Origin: Prochlorococcus marinus XMU1419
GTDB lineage: Bacteria > Cyanobacteriota > Cyanobacteriia > PCC-6307 > Cyanobiaceae
Direction: 5' to 3'
NCBI RefSeq assembly: GCF_017695955.1
Contig: NZ_JAAORO010000003.1
Span: 248,001-312,000 of the forward strand
Length of the DNA: 64,000 bases
In this document: positions 38,293-46,657 of the stretch, piece after piece
Position numbering within the stretch: the stretch's first letter is position 1
Layout of the letters: each line of letters begins with the position of its first letter
Program-made: the position numbers and the translations under genes
Notes under the pieces: model-generated
The model's database searches: none
Told to the model about the DNA's origin: nothing
The model's input: only the letters and a program-made list of their open reading frames with translations

Positions 38293-38432
38293 TGAAAAAT
38301 AACGAACCAAAATTAGTTGAAAAAGAAAAAATCGTTGCTGAAAAGCTTAACGGTAGATTCGCAATGTTAGGTTTTGTTGCTCTGGTTGGAGCATATTTAA
38401 CTACAGGTCAAATCATTCCTGGTTTTATCTAA
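38292..38432 (+). CDS. hli: high-light-inducible protein, 46 residues
   Basis: ATG at 38292. KEKIVAEKLNGRFAMLGFVA then LVGAYLTTGQIIPGFI: the ExLNGRxAMxGF chlorophyll-binding motif and the TGQIIPG ending. It overlaps the preceding hli by one base and is followed by a terminator. Confidence 0.92.
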   Translation: MKNNEPKLVEKEKIVAEKLNGRFAMLGFVALVGAYLTTGQIIPGFI

Positions 38433-38458
38433 TATAAATTTTTTTAATTCTCATCAAA

Positions 38459-38490
38459 AGTCTAATTTAAAATTAAATTAGGCTTTTTTT
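38459..38490 (+). terminator. terminator of the hli pair
   Basis: AGTCTAATTT (38459-38468) pairs with AAATTAGGCT (38475-38484), with one G-T pair, followed by six more T. 26 bases after the hli stop. Confidence 0.75.
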
Positions 38491-38845
38491 AACGGGATTT
38501 TATTGATAAAAAATTATCTTTATTAATTAAAGTTGGAATAATCCTATTTGTAACAAAATAGTATGCTAAAAATCAGCATAAAAACAATATCTCATTCCTA
38601 AAAATTAGATTCGGAGTTTTTTGTGGCAATTTTATAATCTATATATGCGGGAAACAAATCAAACTAAGAAAGTCTTCTAGCAATAATATAAAAAACATAA
38701 TTTTTACTGCTGGAAAGCTAAAGAAGGAAAATAATATCTTAAAAAACATTTTAAAAAAAATATTAATTTGATTATTTTTCTTTTTTAAAACTTAAATTTA
38801 TTTGTTAATTGATGCTATCTTTTATCCAGATAATTCGAAGATTGA
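38491..38845. other. 355-base gap, no gene seen
   Basis: AT-rich. A short hairpin TATGCT/AGCATA lies near 38563-38581. No ORF of gene-like composition was found. Confidence 0.4.
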
Positions 38846-38974
38846 ATGAGAGTAAAGCTTGAACCAGATACAGCATTCATTGGCAAAAAGTTTGCTTATA
38901 TATTTTTAGGAATAATATTTAGCCTAAATGCTATAACTTTTATTTGGTTTTTTTTATTTTCAAATTTAAATTAA
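38846..38974 (+). CDS. 42-residue membrane microprotein
   Basis: ATG at 38846: VKLEPDTAFIGKKFAYIFLG then IIFSLNAITFIWFFLFSN, one long helix. Unknown; its place between hli genes may be meaningful. Confidence 0.5.
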   Translation: MRVKLEPDTAFIGKKFAYIFLGIIFSLNAITFIWFFLFSNLN

Positions 38975-39033
38975 GAACTAAATTTTCGTTTAAAACGGTT
39001 GAATTATATAGCTTAAAAAAAGTTATCTAGGTA

Positions 39034-39240
39034 TTAAAAAACTCCTGGAATGATCTGACCGGTTGTGACATAGGCTCCCATTAGTGCAACGAAACCAACC
39101 ATAGCCCATCTTCCATTTACTTTTTCTGCATTTTGGGGATATCCATCGTAAGAAACAGTTTCATCAATATAAGGCCTAGTTTCTGATGGGAACATATTCT
39201 GTCTTCCACCTGATTCTGTTGTAACTCCTGATTTTGACAT
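39034..39240 (-). CDS. hli: high-light-inducible protein, 68 residues
   Basis: ATG at 39240. A polar N-terminal half is followed by NAEKVNGRWAMVGFVALMGA and YVTTGQIIPGVF. This is the longer Hli form, with chlorophyll-ligand motif ExVNGRxAM. It ends with the family TGQIIPG. Confidence 0.92.
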   Translation of the reverse strand: MSKSGVTTESGGRQNMFPSETRPYIDETVSYDGYPQNAEKVNGRWAMVGFVALMGAYVTTGQIIPGVF

Positions 39241-39699
39241 TAAAAAGATAATAATTGTTAACTAAAGTAACACAAATATTAACTTATGTAAACCAAAATC
39301 TCCAATGATTTTCCTCTGATTATTTTTATTAGGAGTTAATATGAGACATTTCTGCTTAAAAAATCAACAAGCTACATTTTTTTTTAATCAAACCACTTTT
39401 TTTATCAAATTCGCAATAAATCTTTAAAAATAAGCATTTATACCCACACTAAGTAATTTTACTTATTAGGATAGTTATAGCATTTAGGAAGTGCTTAGCT
39501 GGTTAAATCAGAAATCTGAATTAACTATGTCGTCATGAGCTTGTCAGTGGGATACTTGCAAGCTCTTTCAATTTTAAAGAAAGCAAATATACTAATTATT
39601 AAAAAAATTATTTGAATTATTAAAAAAAATCTTTGAGATAAGCAACCTATGTCAAAGATTTATTTATTTGCTAAATAGATAATAGACCTAACAAAATTT
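39241..39699. other. 459-base gap with a hairpin near 39536
   Basis: No gene seen. GAGCTTG (39537-39543) can pair with CAAGCTC (39558-39564), followed by TTTCAATTTT, which resembles a weak terminator. The preceding 80 bases are less AT-rich than the surroundings, so a small RNA on the plus strand is possible. Confidence 0.35.
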
Positions 39700-39801
39700 A
39701 TGTCTTTAGATTTTATTCTCATACCATCTTGTATTTTGATTATCCTTTTTCTTTTAAATCGAGAAAATATGATCTATAAAAAACATCAAAAAGTTAAATA
39801 A
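39700..39801 (+). CDS. 33-residue membrane microprotein
   Basis: ATG at 39700. Helix SLDFILIPSCILIILFLL, then NRENMIYKKHQKVK. Unknown. Confidence 0.4.
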   Translation: MSLDFILIPSCILIILFLLNRENMIYKKHQKVK

Positions 39802-39932
39802 TATCATTTTTCAAAAAAATACTTAATACTAAAGGTCTAGAGATCGTAAAAAAATTTTTTTTCCTGAAAATAATAAATTTCAAAAAAATGCTTTAATAAA
39901 GTTTGAAAAGCTTAGAGAGTTTAGTAGAGAAA

Positions 39933-40052
39933 CTATACTAACTTTTTTCTTAAAATTAATTTTTCCCAATATAATTTTGAATTATTAATTTGATTTAGTT
40001 TTTGTTGGCAGTGTATGCAATTGCATTCATTTAATAAAGTTTTAGTTTTCAT
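39933..40052 (-). CDS. 39-residue microprotein with CxCxxC
   Basis: ATG at 40052. KTKTLLNECNCIHCQQKLNQ then INNSKLYWEKLILRKKLV. The C-x-C-x2-C cluster could bind zinc. Unknown. Confidence 0.45.
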   Translation of the reverse strand: MKTKTLLNECNCIHCQQKLNQINNSKLYWEKLILRKKLV

Positions 40053-40231
40053 TAAATATCCTTTTTATTTAAAAAAACAAATTTTTTACTTTTCTGCAAG
40101 AATAAATAAATAATTTTTTTGTTTTAAGTATTGAATAATTCTATTTACATTAACCAGAAAGCAATATTGTTCTCTAAATCATCAATAATTTATAATACAA
40201 AAATAGACAGTACAAATTAAATAACCCTCTT

Positions 40232-41437
40232 TTGAAACTTTTTAATCAATTGCCAATAAAAAAAACTATAAATAAAATAATTTCTCCTTGGTATTCAATT
40301 CCTTTAATAGATAGATGGCTATTAGGACAAATAGTGCCACCTATGTTATTTGCCATTTCTGCTTTTACTGTTATTTCATTATCTGTTGGAGTCATGTTCG
40401 ATCTCATAAGGAAAATAGTCGAGTATGGCTTACCTGTATTACAAGCTTTACGAGCTTTATTTTTTAGCCTGCCTAGTTTTTTAGTTTTATCATTTCCAAT
40501 GGCTGTTTTATTGTCTACATTATTATCTTATGGAAAACTTTCAGCCAATTCTGAATTACTAGCTTTAAGGTCGTTAGGAATTACTAAATATAGATTTATA
40601 GCTCCAGCTATTGCAGTTTCAATATTCATGACAGGATTAACATTTTATTTCAATGATAATTTAGTGCCCACTAGTAATAGGCTTGCCGAATCAACTTTAA
40701 GATCAGGAATAGGAAGTTCTTTTAATAAAGGGAAAAATAAATACAACATCATTTTCACTCGAAAAGGATCAAGGATAGACTCTAATACTAATAAGCCAAC
40801 GAAAGTAAATACTTATACAACTCACATTTTCTATGCTTCAAGGTTTGAAAAAAATATTATGAGAGATGTTACAGTCTTAGACTTTTCCAGAGAAGATATA
40901 AGGCAAATCCTTACTGCGAATAGTGCCATCTTTGATAAAGATAATTCTTCTTGGATATTTAAAGATGGAAGTATTGTTACAACTGACTCTATTGGTCAAA
41001 CAACGAATATTAAATTCAAATCATATACATATCCATTTGTAGAAGGTCCATTAGATCTCGCAAAAGTCCCCAAAGATGCAAGCGATATGTCTTTAAAAGA
41101 AGCTTTAGATGCTGAAAAAATTTATAAAAAGATAGGAAATCTTAAGGAGACTAGAAAGATTCAAGTACGAATTCAAGAAAAATTCACTCTTCCTTGTGCA
41201 TGCTTAGTATTTGGATTAATAGGAAGTAGTTTAGGGGCAAAATCTAATTTAAGATCCTCTAAAAGTCAGGGATTTGGGTTAAGTGTGATACTTATATTAA
41301 TTTATTATGTAATGTCATTCGTGTTCAGCTCATTTGGAGTAAAAGGTTTAATAAATCCGATTTTTGCTGCTTGGTTACCTGTCTTAATCTCTATCGGGGG
41401 TGGAATTTATTTCTTGAGAAAATCAAGTTCTTTATGA
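40232..41437 (+). CDS. LptF/LptG-family permease (YjgP/YjgQ)
   Basis: 401 residues: six helices, three at each end, around a beta-jellyroll-like soluble region. RWLLGQIVPPMLFAISAFTV, SFPMAVLLSTLLSYGKLSANSELLALRSLGI, and C-terminal SFGVKGLINPIFAAWLPVLI match the permease of the lipopolysaccharide export ABC transporter. Cyanobacteria often have one such protein serving both F and G roles. TTG start. Confidence 0.88.
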   Translation: MKLFNQLPIKKTINKIISPWYSIPLIDRWLLGQIVPPMLFAISAFTVISLSVGVMFDLIRKIVEYGLPVLQALRALFFSLPSFLVLSFPMAVLLSTLLSYGKLSANSELLALRSLGITKYRFIAPAIAVSIFMTGLTFYFNDNLVPTSNRLAESTLRSGIGSSFNKGKNKYNIIFTRKGSRIDSNTNKPTKVNTYTTHIFYASRFEKNIMRDVTVLDFSREDIRQILTANSAIFDKDNSSWIFKDGSIVTTDSIGQTTNIKFKSYTYPFVEGPLDLAKVPKDASDMSLKEALDAEKIYKKIGNLKETRKIQVRIQEKFTLPCACLVFGLIGSSLGAKSNLRSSKSQGFGLSVILILIYYVMSFVFSSFGVKGLINPIFAAWLPVLISIGGGIYFLRKSSSL

Positions 41438-41565
41438 TCCTTTGAGAAGATTAATAAGCAAAAACTATTTTAAAAATTAGCAAAATTGTACAAATTAATA
41501 ATGGCAAGACTTTCTCTAAAAATTATTTACTTTTTATAGCTGTCTATATGTAATCCTTACAAAGT

Positions 41566-41757
41566 TTAGAACCAATCTCTTCTTAAAGTACCAAATATAT
41601 CATTAATTTTTGAACCTATATCTCTTCTTAAAGTACCAAATGTATCCTTAATTTTTAAACCTATATCTCATCTTGCAACATTTAACTTTACATTAGCTTG
41701 ATATGCTCTGCCTACAAGAACAACCAAAAAAAGAAATACTTTTTTTGTAATTTCCAG
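41566..41757 (-). pseudogene. broken secreted repeat protein with in-frame TGA
   Basis: The minus frame reads a signal-like start (ITKKVFLFLVVLVGRAYQA), then NVKLNVAR, a TGA at 41668-41670, and then a 15-residue repeat: KIKDTFGTLRRDIGS followed by KINDIFGTLRRDWF and TAA. Before the TGA the remnant AR*DIGL aligns with RRDIGS, so an AGA-to-TGA change fits. No ATG start is present in frame. Probably a decayed gene. Confidence 0.5.
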
Positions 41758-41869
41758 TATGTGAAAATAATATTATTGAAACTTAATTTAATTCTTAAAA
41801 TGAATAAAAAGTTAATAAAGAATTTTTATAATTAATTTAATTAATCTATTTAAATGATAGATTCATAGA

Positions 41870-42013
41870 CTAATTAAACCAACCTTTTTTCTTTGTTTTA
41901 ACTTCTGGCAATGTCTTAATTTTGGGAGATTCGTCAACTCTTCCCTTAATAATCATAAGGGGGACAATTGCCCATAAGGATAAAAATAAAATCCAGAATA
42001 AGTAAATGTTCAT
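41870..42013 (-). CDS. 47-residue membrane microprotein
   Basis: ATG at 42013. Helix NIYLFWILFLSLWAIVPLMI and a basic tail with DESPKIKTLPEVKTKKKGWF. Unknown function. Confidence 0.55.
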   Translation of the reverse strand: MNIYLFWILFLSLWAIVPLMIIKGRVDESPKIKTLPEVKTKKKGWFN

Positions 42014-42343
42014 AGTGTAAAGCGATCAAATACATTTTAAAGTCGACCAAAATATATTTGCGAATTTCTTTTTAAAGTTCCAATTTAAATGTATAATTCT
42101 TTTTTTTGTAAATTTTTTCCAAAAATTCATTCGCAAAACAAATAATAATTTGAATTTTAATAATTAGTAAATTGGAAAAATTTATAAAATCAATTTGAAA
42201 GATTTGCACTCAACATGACCACTGCTTTGCTTCAGCTAATCAGGAGTGCAATATCTATAATGACATTATAAAAAAGAAATCGTGAATGTTGCTAACCCTT
42301 ATCAGTTTTTATATTCATAATTTTTAAGCAAAAGTTCAAATTA
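42014..42343. other. 330-base gap with a strong stem-loop
   Basis: No gene seen. GAT-TTGCACTC (42201-42211) pairs with GAGTGCAA-T-ATC (42244-42255) with one bulged T; the 32-base loop has an inner CTG/CAG pairing. It lies about 90 bases upstream of the zinc-finger microprotein and could be a leader structure or small RNA. Confidence 0.4.
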
Positions 42344-42502
42344 ATGAAAAATTGTAATTTATGTCATAAGCCAGATAGAGTTCATTACAGGGTTAAATCT
42401 AAAATTTATACTGAATGGATTTTTTGTTGTAAAGAATGTTGGAATATAATTTCAAAACATAGCGAATATTCCTATGGTGGGACAAGGAAATTAAAAATAT
42501 AA
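42344..42502 (+). CDS. 52-residue zinc-finger-like protein
   Basis: ATG at 42344. KNCNLCHKPDRVHYRVKSKI then YTEWIFCCKECWNIISKHSE: CxxC and CCxxC pairs 24 residues apart form a likely zinc ribbon. Typical of small nucleic-acid or protein binding modules; partner unknown. Confidence 0.65.
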   Translation: MKNCNLCHKPDRVHYRVKSKIYTEWIFCCKECWNIISKHSEYSYGGTRKLKI

Positions 42503-42576
42503 AATAATTAGTACCTATAAATAAATTGGATTAATTATTAGCCAAACTTCTTAACAACAAAAAATAAATTAATTTT

Positions 42577-43053
42577 CTAAAAGAGATTGTTAATTTCTTT
42601 TTTTATAGATTTATAATTTGAATCCATATCTTCAATAAATTCATCAACTTCTTTTCTTACATCATTATATTTATTAATTTTTTGTTTGCTTTTCTGATAT
42701 AAAATTGATGAAAATGTCCCTGGATTGATACTTTCAACCCAATATCCTGCCAAACAATAAAATTGATTGGGTATAAAAGTAATAATAAATACTCTCTTAG
42801 AATTTTTATATTGATTGATTATCTTATTAGCTAAATCTCCCCTAGTTTTGTTAGCTCCAAGTAAAGTGATATCTTTTGCAAAATTCTTAAACTTTGTTGA
42901 TACATTTTTACTTTTTTCTATTAAATTTTTAGAAACTATTTTTTCAAAGGAATAACAATAATCAAACAAAAGAGTATTTTCATTTTTAGAAGGATAAATT
43001 GTTATAAAAGAACTAAAAAGTAAAAAAAAAGGAAAAAGTAATTTATTTAACAT
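42577..43053 (-). CDS. exported hypothetical protein
   Basis: 158 residues with a signal-like start (NKLLFPFFLLFSSFITIY). The mature part is charged, with YCYSFEKIVSKNLIEKSKN, LANKIINQYKNSKRVFIITF and QFYCLAGYWVESINPGTFSS. Two Cys may form a disulphide. Family not recognised. Confidence 0.65.
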   Translation of the reverse strand: MLNKLLFPFFLLFSSFITIYPSKNENTLLFDYCYSFEKIVSKNLIEKSKNVSTKFKNFAKDITLLGANKTRGDLANKIINQYKNSKRVFIITFIPNQFYCLAGYWVESINPGTFSSILYQKSKQKINKYNDVRKEVDEFIEDMDSNYKSIKKEINNLF

Positions 43054-43250
43054 TTTAATCTAAGTTAATTTTATTATTGCATAAAAATAAATCAGCAAGT
43101 CAAAAGCCGGTCTCAATTTAATTTAAAAGATTAACATTTAGAATACTTCTATTATCTAAATAATTCCTTAAAAAAAAAATTTACGTGATTTATAACTAGT
43201 TAATTGGTTAAGCACTTATCTAAATTCATAAAATTTCTTATAATTACATT

Positions 43251-43628
43251 ATGAAGATTCCAAATCTTAAAAATAAAGGTGTCAAATCTTTTTTAGATTT
43301 TTTTTCAAGAGTATCAATTTCGGCAATATTTATTTCAGCCATTCCAGGCAAAATAAATGGTTTTGAAAAAACAGTTGAATATATTGCTTCAAAAGGTATT
43401 CCTGATCCAATTTCATCTATTCTTCTAGTAGGGGCGATTATATGTCTTATCTTAGGTTCGGGATTTTTTATATTTGGAGAAAATCAAAAAATTGGTTCGA
43501 TTTTTTTATTACTTTTTCTGATTCCCACAACAATAATTTTCCATGTGTTCCCTTTTCATCAAAGAGCAGTTCTCATGAATCTAGGATTAATTGGTGGATT
43601 AATTATTTGTGCATTAAGAGAGCCATGA
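43251..43628 (+). CDS. DoxX family membrane protein
   Basis: 125 residues, four helices. FFSRVSISAIFISAIPGKIN, a Gly-rich third helix and IIFHVFPFHQRAVLMNLGLI match the DoxX family. Shorter than the one at 17102, with no charged tail. Role unknown. Confidence 0.82.
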   Translation: MKIPNLKNKGVKSFLDFFSRVSISAIFISAIPGKINGFEKTVEYIASKGIPDPISSILLVGAIICLILGSGFFIFGENQKIGSIFLLLFLIPTTIIFHVFPFHQRAVLMNLGLIGGLIICALREP

Positions 43629-43660
43629 TAATTAGCTTTATCTGGTAAACTCAAATATTT

Positions 43661-43855
43661 TTATTTTTCCTGCCTTAATTCTGGGAAGCAATTTGCAATA
43701 TGGATTAATTCATAAACCTCTTTGTTATCATATTTTTTATTAGGAATTCCACTACCTACTTGGATTCCTCTCTCTTTCATCTTCTTTAAGATCAATTCTT
43801 TTCTTTCAATACTAGACATAGATTTGAATCTTTTTATTCGTTCTTCTTTATTCAC
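43661..43855 (-). CDS. 64-residue charged hypothetical protein
   Basis: ATG at 43855. Helical, basic first half (NKEERIKRFKSMSSIERKEL), then GSGIPNKKYDNKEVYELIHI. No motif known. Convergent to the DoxX gene. Confidence 0.6.
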   Translation of the reverse strand: MNKEERIKRFKSMSSIERKELILKKMKERGIQVGSGIPNKKYDNKEVYELIHIANCFPELRQEK

Positions 43856-43896
43856 TAGATATTTAATTAATTAGGTTTAAGTAAAGTGAATATCAT

Positions 43897-44028
43897 TTAG
43901 CGATTCATTATATATGTAAGAAATCCAGTAAATGTAAGTAACTTAAATCCAATAAAGAAAGGTAAATATTTTTTGACCTTTTTGCCAACAGGCAATAACT
44001 TGTTGAATGAATTCACTATAGTTTGCAT
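43897..44028 (-). CDS. 43-residue membrane microprotein
   Basis: ATG at 44028. A basic amphipathic start (QTIVNSFNKLLPVGKKVKKY) leads into LPFFIGFKLLTFTGFLTYIM, one helix. Unknown. Confidence 0.5.
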   Translation of the reverse strand: MQTIVNSFNKLLPVGKKVKKYLPFFIGFKLLTFTGFLTYIMNR

Positions 44029-44789
44029 TAGTAATTTCTTTATAATGTATATTAACGAATTTTTTTTAAAATTATCAAAGCTACTAATGGTAATACTATT
44101 TGTGGGTAGCTCTTTTATAAATTTATTTTTTTAATGCAATAAAAATGGAAAATAAAGATTACCTAACAACTATTTTTATTTGAAAAAATTACTTTCTTGC
44201 TAGGTAAGTGATTCTCAGGTAAAAATATAAACTTTAGATAGGCTAATGCCTACATCTAAAGCTAATAAAGCGATTAGTAACTTACTCATTTTTTAGAACT
44301 CTCAACTATTTTTTTGTAAAGTTCTTCAGAAATAGGTCGCATAACCTTCTATAAATTTTCTTACAAATTAGTTATTTATAGATTAATTTCTCGTAACAAT
44401 ATATACGAATATATGAATTTTCAAATAGGCAAAAAATATCTGCATAATAAGTTTTTCTTATGAGGTATCAATTAATACTGAGTTAAAAAACTTCGTTAAA
44501 TACCTAAACTTTTTTAAAAAGAATTTGATTAGTAATAAAATTATTTAATTTTTTTAATTTTAATTTTAATTTTGATCAATAAAACAACTTACATATTCAT
44601 TAAAAATACGTCTAGTGTCATCAGCAATAAAAACCTATATATTAATCAAAGGCAATAATTTTTTTAAAAAAACTTTTAAATACCATCATTGTTAGATGTC
44701 TGAGAAAAAATTAAAAATCTTATTTCAAATAATTAGATCCTCTGTAAGTAAGCTTTATCAAATTTTCTTCTAGTTTTCTACAATATACG
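44029..44789. other. gene-poor stretch with tiny overlapping ORFs and a long hairpin
   Basis: Two minus-strand mini-ORFs of 18 codons (44286-44342, RPISEELYKKIVESSKK) and 24 codons (44215-44289, SKLLIALLALDVGISLSK) overlap as ATGA. Within the second, CTTTAGAT-AGGC (44232-44243) pairs with GCCT-AC-ATCTAAAG (44248-44261). These may be remnants or a structured small RNA. No other gene was found. Confidence 0.25.
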
Positions 44790-44932
44790 AATGTTTTTCC
44801 ATTAAAATACATTCTTACCATTATGCAGCTCCTGGAATTGCTCAAGTCCCCGTCCTGTGGCTTGAGTCGTACTGCGGTCTATCAGATGGTAGATCGGACG
44901 ATTTTGTAGCATTTACTACAATCCCTTTTTAA
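44790..44932 (+). ncRNA. candidate structured small RNA
   Basis: A patch clearly richer in G+C than its AT-rich surroundings. In order: hairpin CTCAAG (44841-44846)/CTTGAG (44861-44866) with a C/G-rich loop, hairpin TCTATC/GGTAGA (44878-44893), and a terminator TTGTAG (44904-44909)/CTACAA (44916-44921) followed by TCCCTTTTT. A TATAC promoter-like box lies near 44783. No ORF covers it. It resembles the Yfr small RNAs of picocyanobacteria in character, but I cannot name it. The exact 5' end is uncertain. Confidence 0.55.
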
Positions 44933-45797
44933 AGTATTTTTACTTACTTGTCAACCATTAATAAAAACTAAATTTCAATTTAAAATTGAATTCTTCTCTC
45001 ATAAACTCCCTAAAAAGAATAAAGAACATATAACTACGAGTAACTCCAATAAAAATTGAAATAAATGCTAAGAAAACACAAATTGGGCAATGTGGGAACC
45101 CCACTATGAATTTTCCAATATAAATATTAGTTGAGCCTCTGCACTGAGAATATCAATTCTTCTTCCTAATATTTTAAAAAATTTAATTATTTTGTTCAAA
45201 ATGAAACCTTCTTTAAAAGACAATGATATTATTTAAAGAATGAATCTAGCAATGAGCAAAAATACTGAATCTATTGATATAAAAGAAGTCTTATAGCATT
45301 TTTATAAAATTTGTAACTCCAACATAAACTCAGATACTCTTAATCTAATTAACCGATAATGACTTATGCATATCAAATATAGCAATTACAAATCTAGTTT
45401 TCTTGCAGTGAAAATTTTCTTTTGCTAAAGAATAGAGCGGGCTAAAGTCCAATACTCCAAGAAGTTTTAGTCCTCCTCTTATAGCATGAGAGTAAAACCC
45501 TTGTATTAAATAATATAAAATCTACGCTATTCTAAGATAAATATCTTGATTAATTGATAAATTCATTTTGTATATTGCTATTACAAAATTTTTAAGGTTT
45601 TTTAGATTAGTTACTAAATCCTCGTGGAGAAAGCTTTAGTTAATTTTTTTTATTGGTTATTAATAAGATCAACCGAATCCCATTACGGCGAATCATTGGT
45701 TTCAGTAGAAGTTCCATCTAATTCGATCAAAAGTTTTTCTTGATTTTAGAAAGTTTTTATTTATGGGTTTAATTAACTAAATTCAAAGCTTTCCAAA
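44933..45797. other. 865-base stretch with no convincing gene
   Basis: Contains only stubs, such as an 18-codon frame at 45240, and a small hairpin GTGGG/CCCAC near 45092-45104. Probably decayed sequence; an unrecognised small RNA is possible around 45430-45480, where base composition is less AT-rich. Confidence 0.4.
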
Positions 45798-45899
45798 AAA
45801 GCTATTGCTCTCACTTCATCAATTTTTTTCTAATACCTCTTGATTCAAAAAGCAATTTTTAAAAATATTCTTGCAGGGGGCTTCTCTTGTTTTGGCTAA
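45798..45899 (+). pseudogene. nonsense-broken copy of the microprotein at 50778
   Basis: The frame reads KAIALTSSIFF, TAA (45831-45833), YLLIQKAIFKNILAGGFSCFG, TAA. It aligns with the intact protein at 50778 (IAITIASSTFFLYALGQAPI then FKNILAGAFSCSG); the TAA replaces a TTA leucine codon. The upstream half is no longer recognisable. The same downstream repeat element follows both copies. Confidence 0.65.
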
Positions 45900-45946
45900 T
45901 TAAAAAGCCCTTTTTTTATAGAAGCAAAAAAGCTAAAATATAAAGT

Positions 45947-45990
45947 GATTGACAGTTGATCTAAACTTAGGGGAAAGTACTCTCTATTTT
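45947..45990 (+). repeat. TTGACAG-type repeat with hairpin, copy 1
   Basis: GATTGACAGTTGATCTAAAC followed by TTAGGGGAAAGTACTCTCT. This is the most divergent of four copies; the hairpin survives only with G-T pairs. Other copies at 50975, 54503 and 55688. Confidence 0.6.
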
Positions 45991-46049
45991 ATTTTCTAGT
46001 TTTTTATTTTTGCAAAGATAATTAATCTTCTTATTTCTCTTATCAGCTT

Positions 46050-46166
46050 ATGAATATCTCCCCACACCTATTGATTGATGCTGTTATATTAAGCGCTGCC
46101 CTTACAATAACTTTGGTATTAAGAGCAAAAGGTAATGCTGTCAGAAAAGAAAAAGGAAATAAATGA
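46050..46166 (+). CDS. 38-residue membrane microprotein (first of three overlapping)
   Basis: ATG at 46050. NISPHLLIDAVILSAALTIT then LVLRAKGNAVRKEKGNK. Single helix, basic tail. Its TGA overlaps the next ATG (ATGA), so the following ORF is likely translated by coupling. Confidence 0.55.
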   Translation: MNISPHLLIDAVILSAALTITLVLRAKGNAVRKEKGNK

Positions 46167-46303
46167 TTACTAAAGAAGAAAAAAATAAATTTAAAAAACT
46201 TAAATTATATAAAATTTGGAACTTCCTTATTTATGGAAGTTCAGTTGCTATTGGAGTTTTCTTAGTTTACCTATATTCTGCCTATGTCTTTATAAATAAA
46301 TGA
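46163..46303 (+). CDS. 46-residue membrane microprotein (second of three)
   Basis: ATG at 46163 within the previous stop. A Lys-rich N-terminus (ITKEEKNKFKKLKLYKIWNF) precedes a helix (LIYGSSVAIGVFLVYLYSAY). Overlaps the third ORF by four bases. Confidence 0.55.
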   Translation: MITKEEKNKFKKLKLYKIWNFLIYGSSVAIGVFLVYLYSAYVFINK

Positions 46304-46395
46304 CACACTTATACAGCATAGCGATTACTTATGGGTTTCTGAGTTTTTTACTGCTTGGTGTATTTGCATACCTTACTTTTAAAATAAAACTCTAA
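46300..46395 (+). CDS. 31-residue membrane microprotein (third of three)
   Basis: ATG at 46300 overlaps the previous TGA. THLYSIAITYGFLSFLLLGV then FAYLTFKIKL: one helix with a short basic end. Unknown. Confidence 0.5.
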   Translation: MTHLYSIAITYGFLSFLLLGVFAYLTFKIKL

Positions 46396-46547
46396 TTTTT
46401 ATGTCGTTTGCATAAAAAAACTAAAGATCGTACTCCTTTTTTACATAACCCTTTTAAAAATTTCAAAATTTTCACAATCAGTATTTTTGCTCTAGGAAAT
46501 TTCAGTTATTACATATAAGTTAGTTCTAATAATTAAGGTTTAACTTA

Positions 46548-46655
46548 ATGAGTACATATAAAACAAAATACTTTAAAAAAACAAAAAAGATTGACAACAC
46601 TTTATGGTTGGACAGATTAATTAATCAACTTGAAAAAAAAGAGAAGGAATTTTGA
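46548..46655 (+). CDS. 35-residue Lys-rich microprotein
   Basis: ATG at 46548. STYKTKYFKKTKKIDNTLWL then DRLINQLEKKEKEF, basic start and helical end. The next gene begins 2 bases after its stop. Confidence 0.45.
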   Translation: MSTYKTKYFKKTKKIDNTLWLDRLINQLEKKEKEF

Positions 46656-46657
46656 CT

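Noticed and set aside
38214-38432. 72-residue ORF covering both hli genes
   Set aside because: Its first 26 residues are the wrong frame of the first hli gene; the real second gene starts at 38292.
38633-38760. Yfr2-type small RNA, because of a GGGAAACA motif near 38648
   Set aside because: Only a single motif, with no clear hairpin pair or terminator around it.
45092-45104. Small RNA around the hairpin GTGGG/CCCAC
   Set aside because: Isolated 5-bp stem, no T-run and no promoter-like box.
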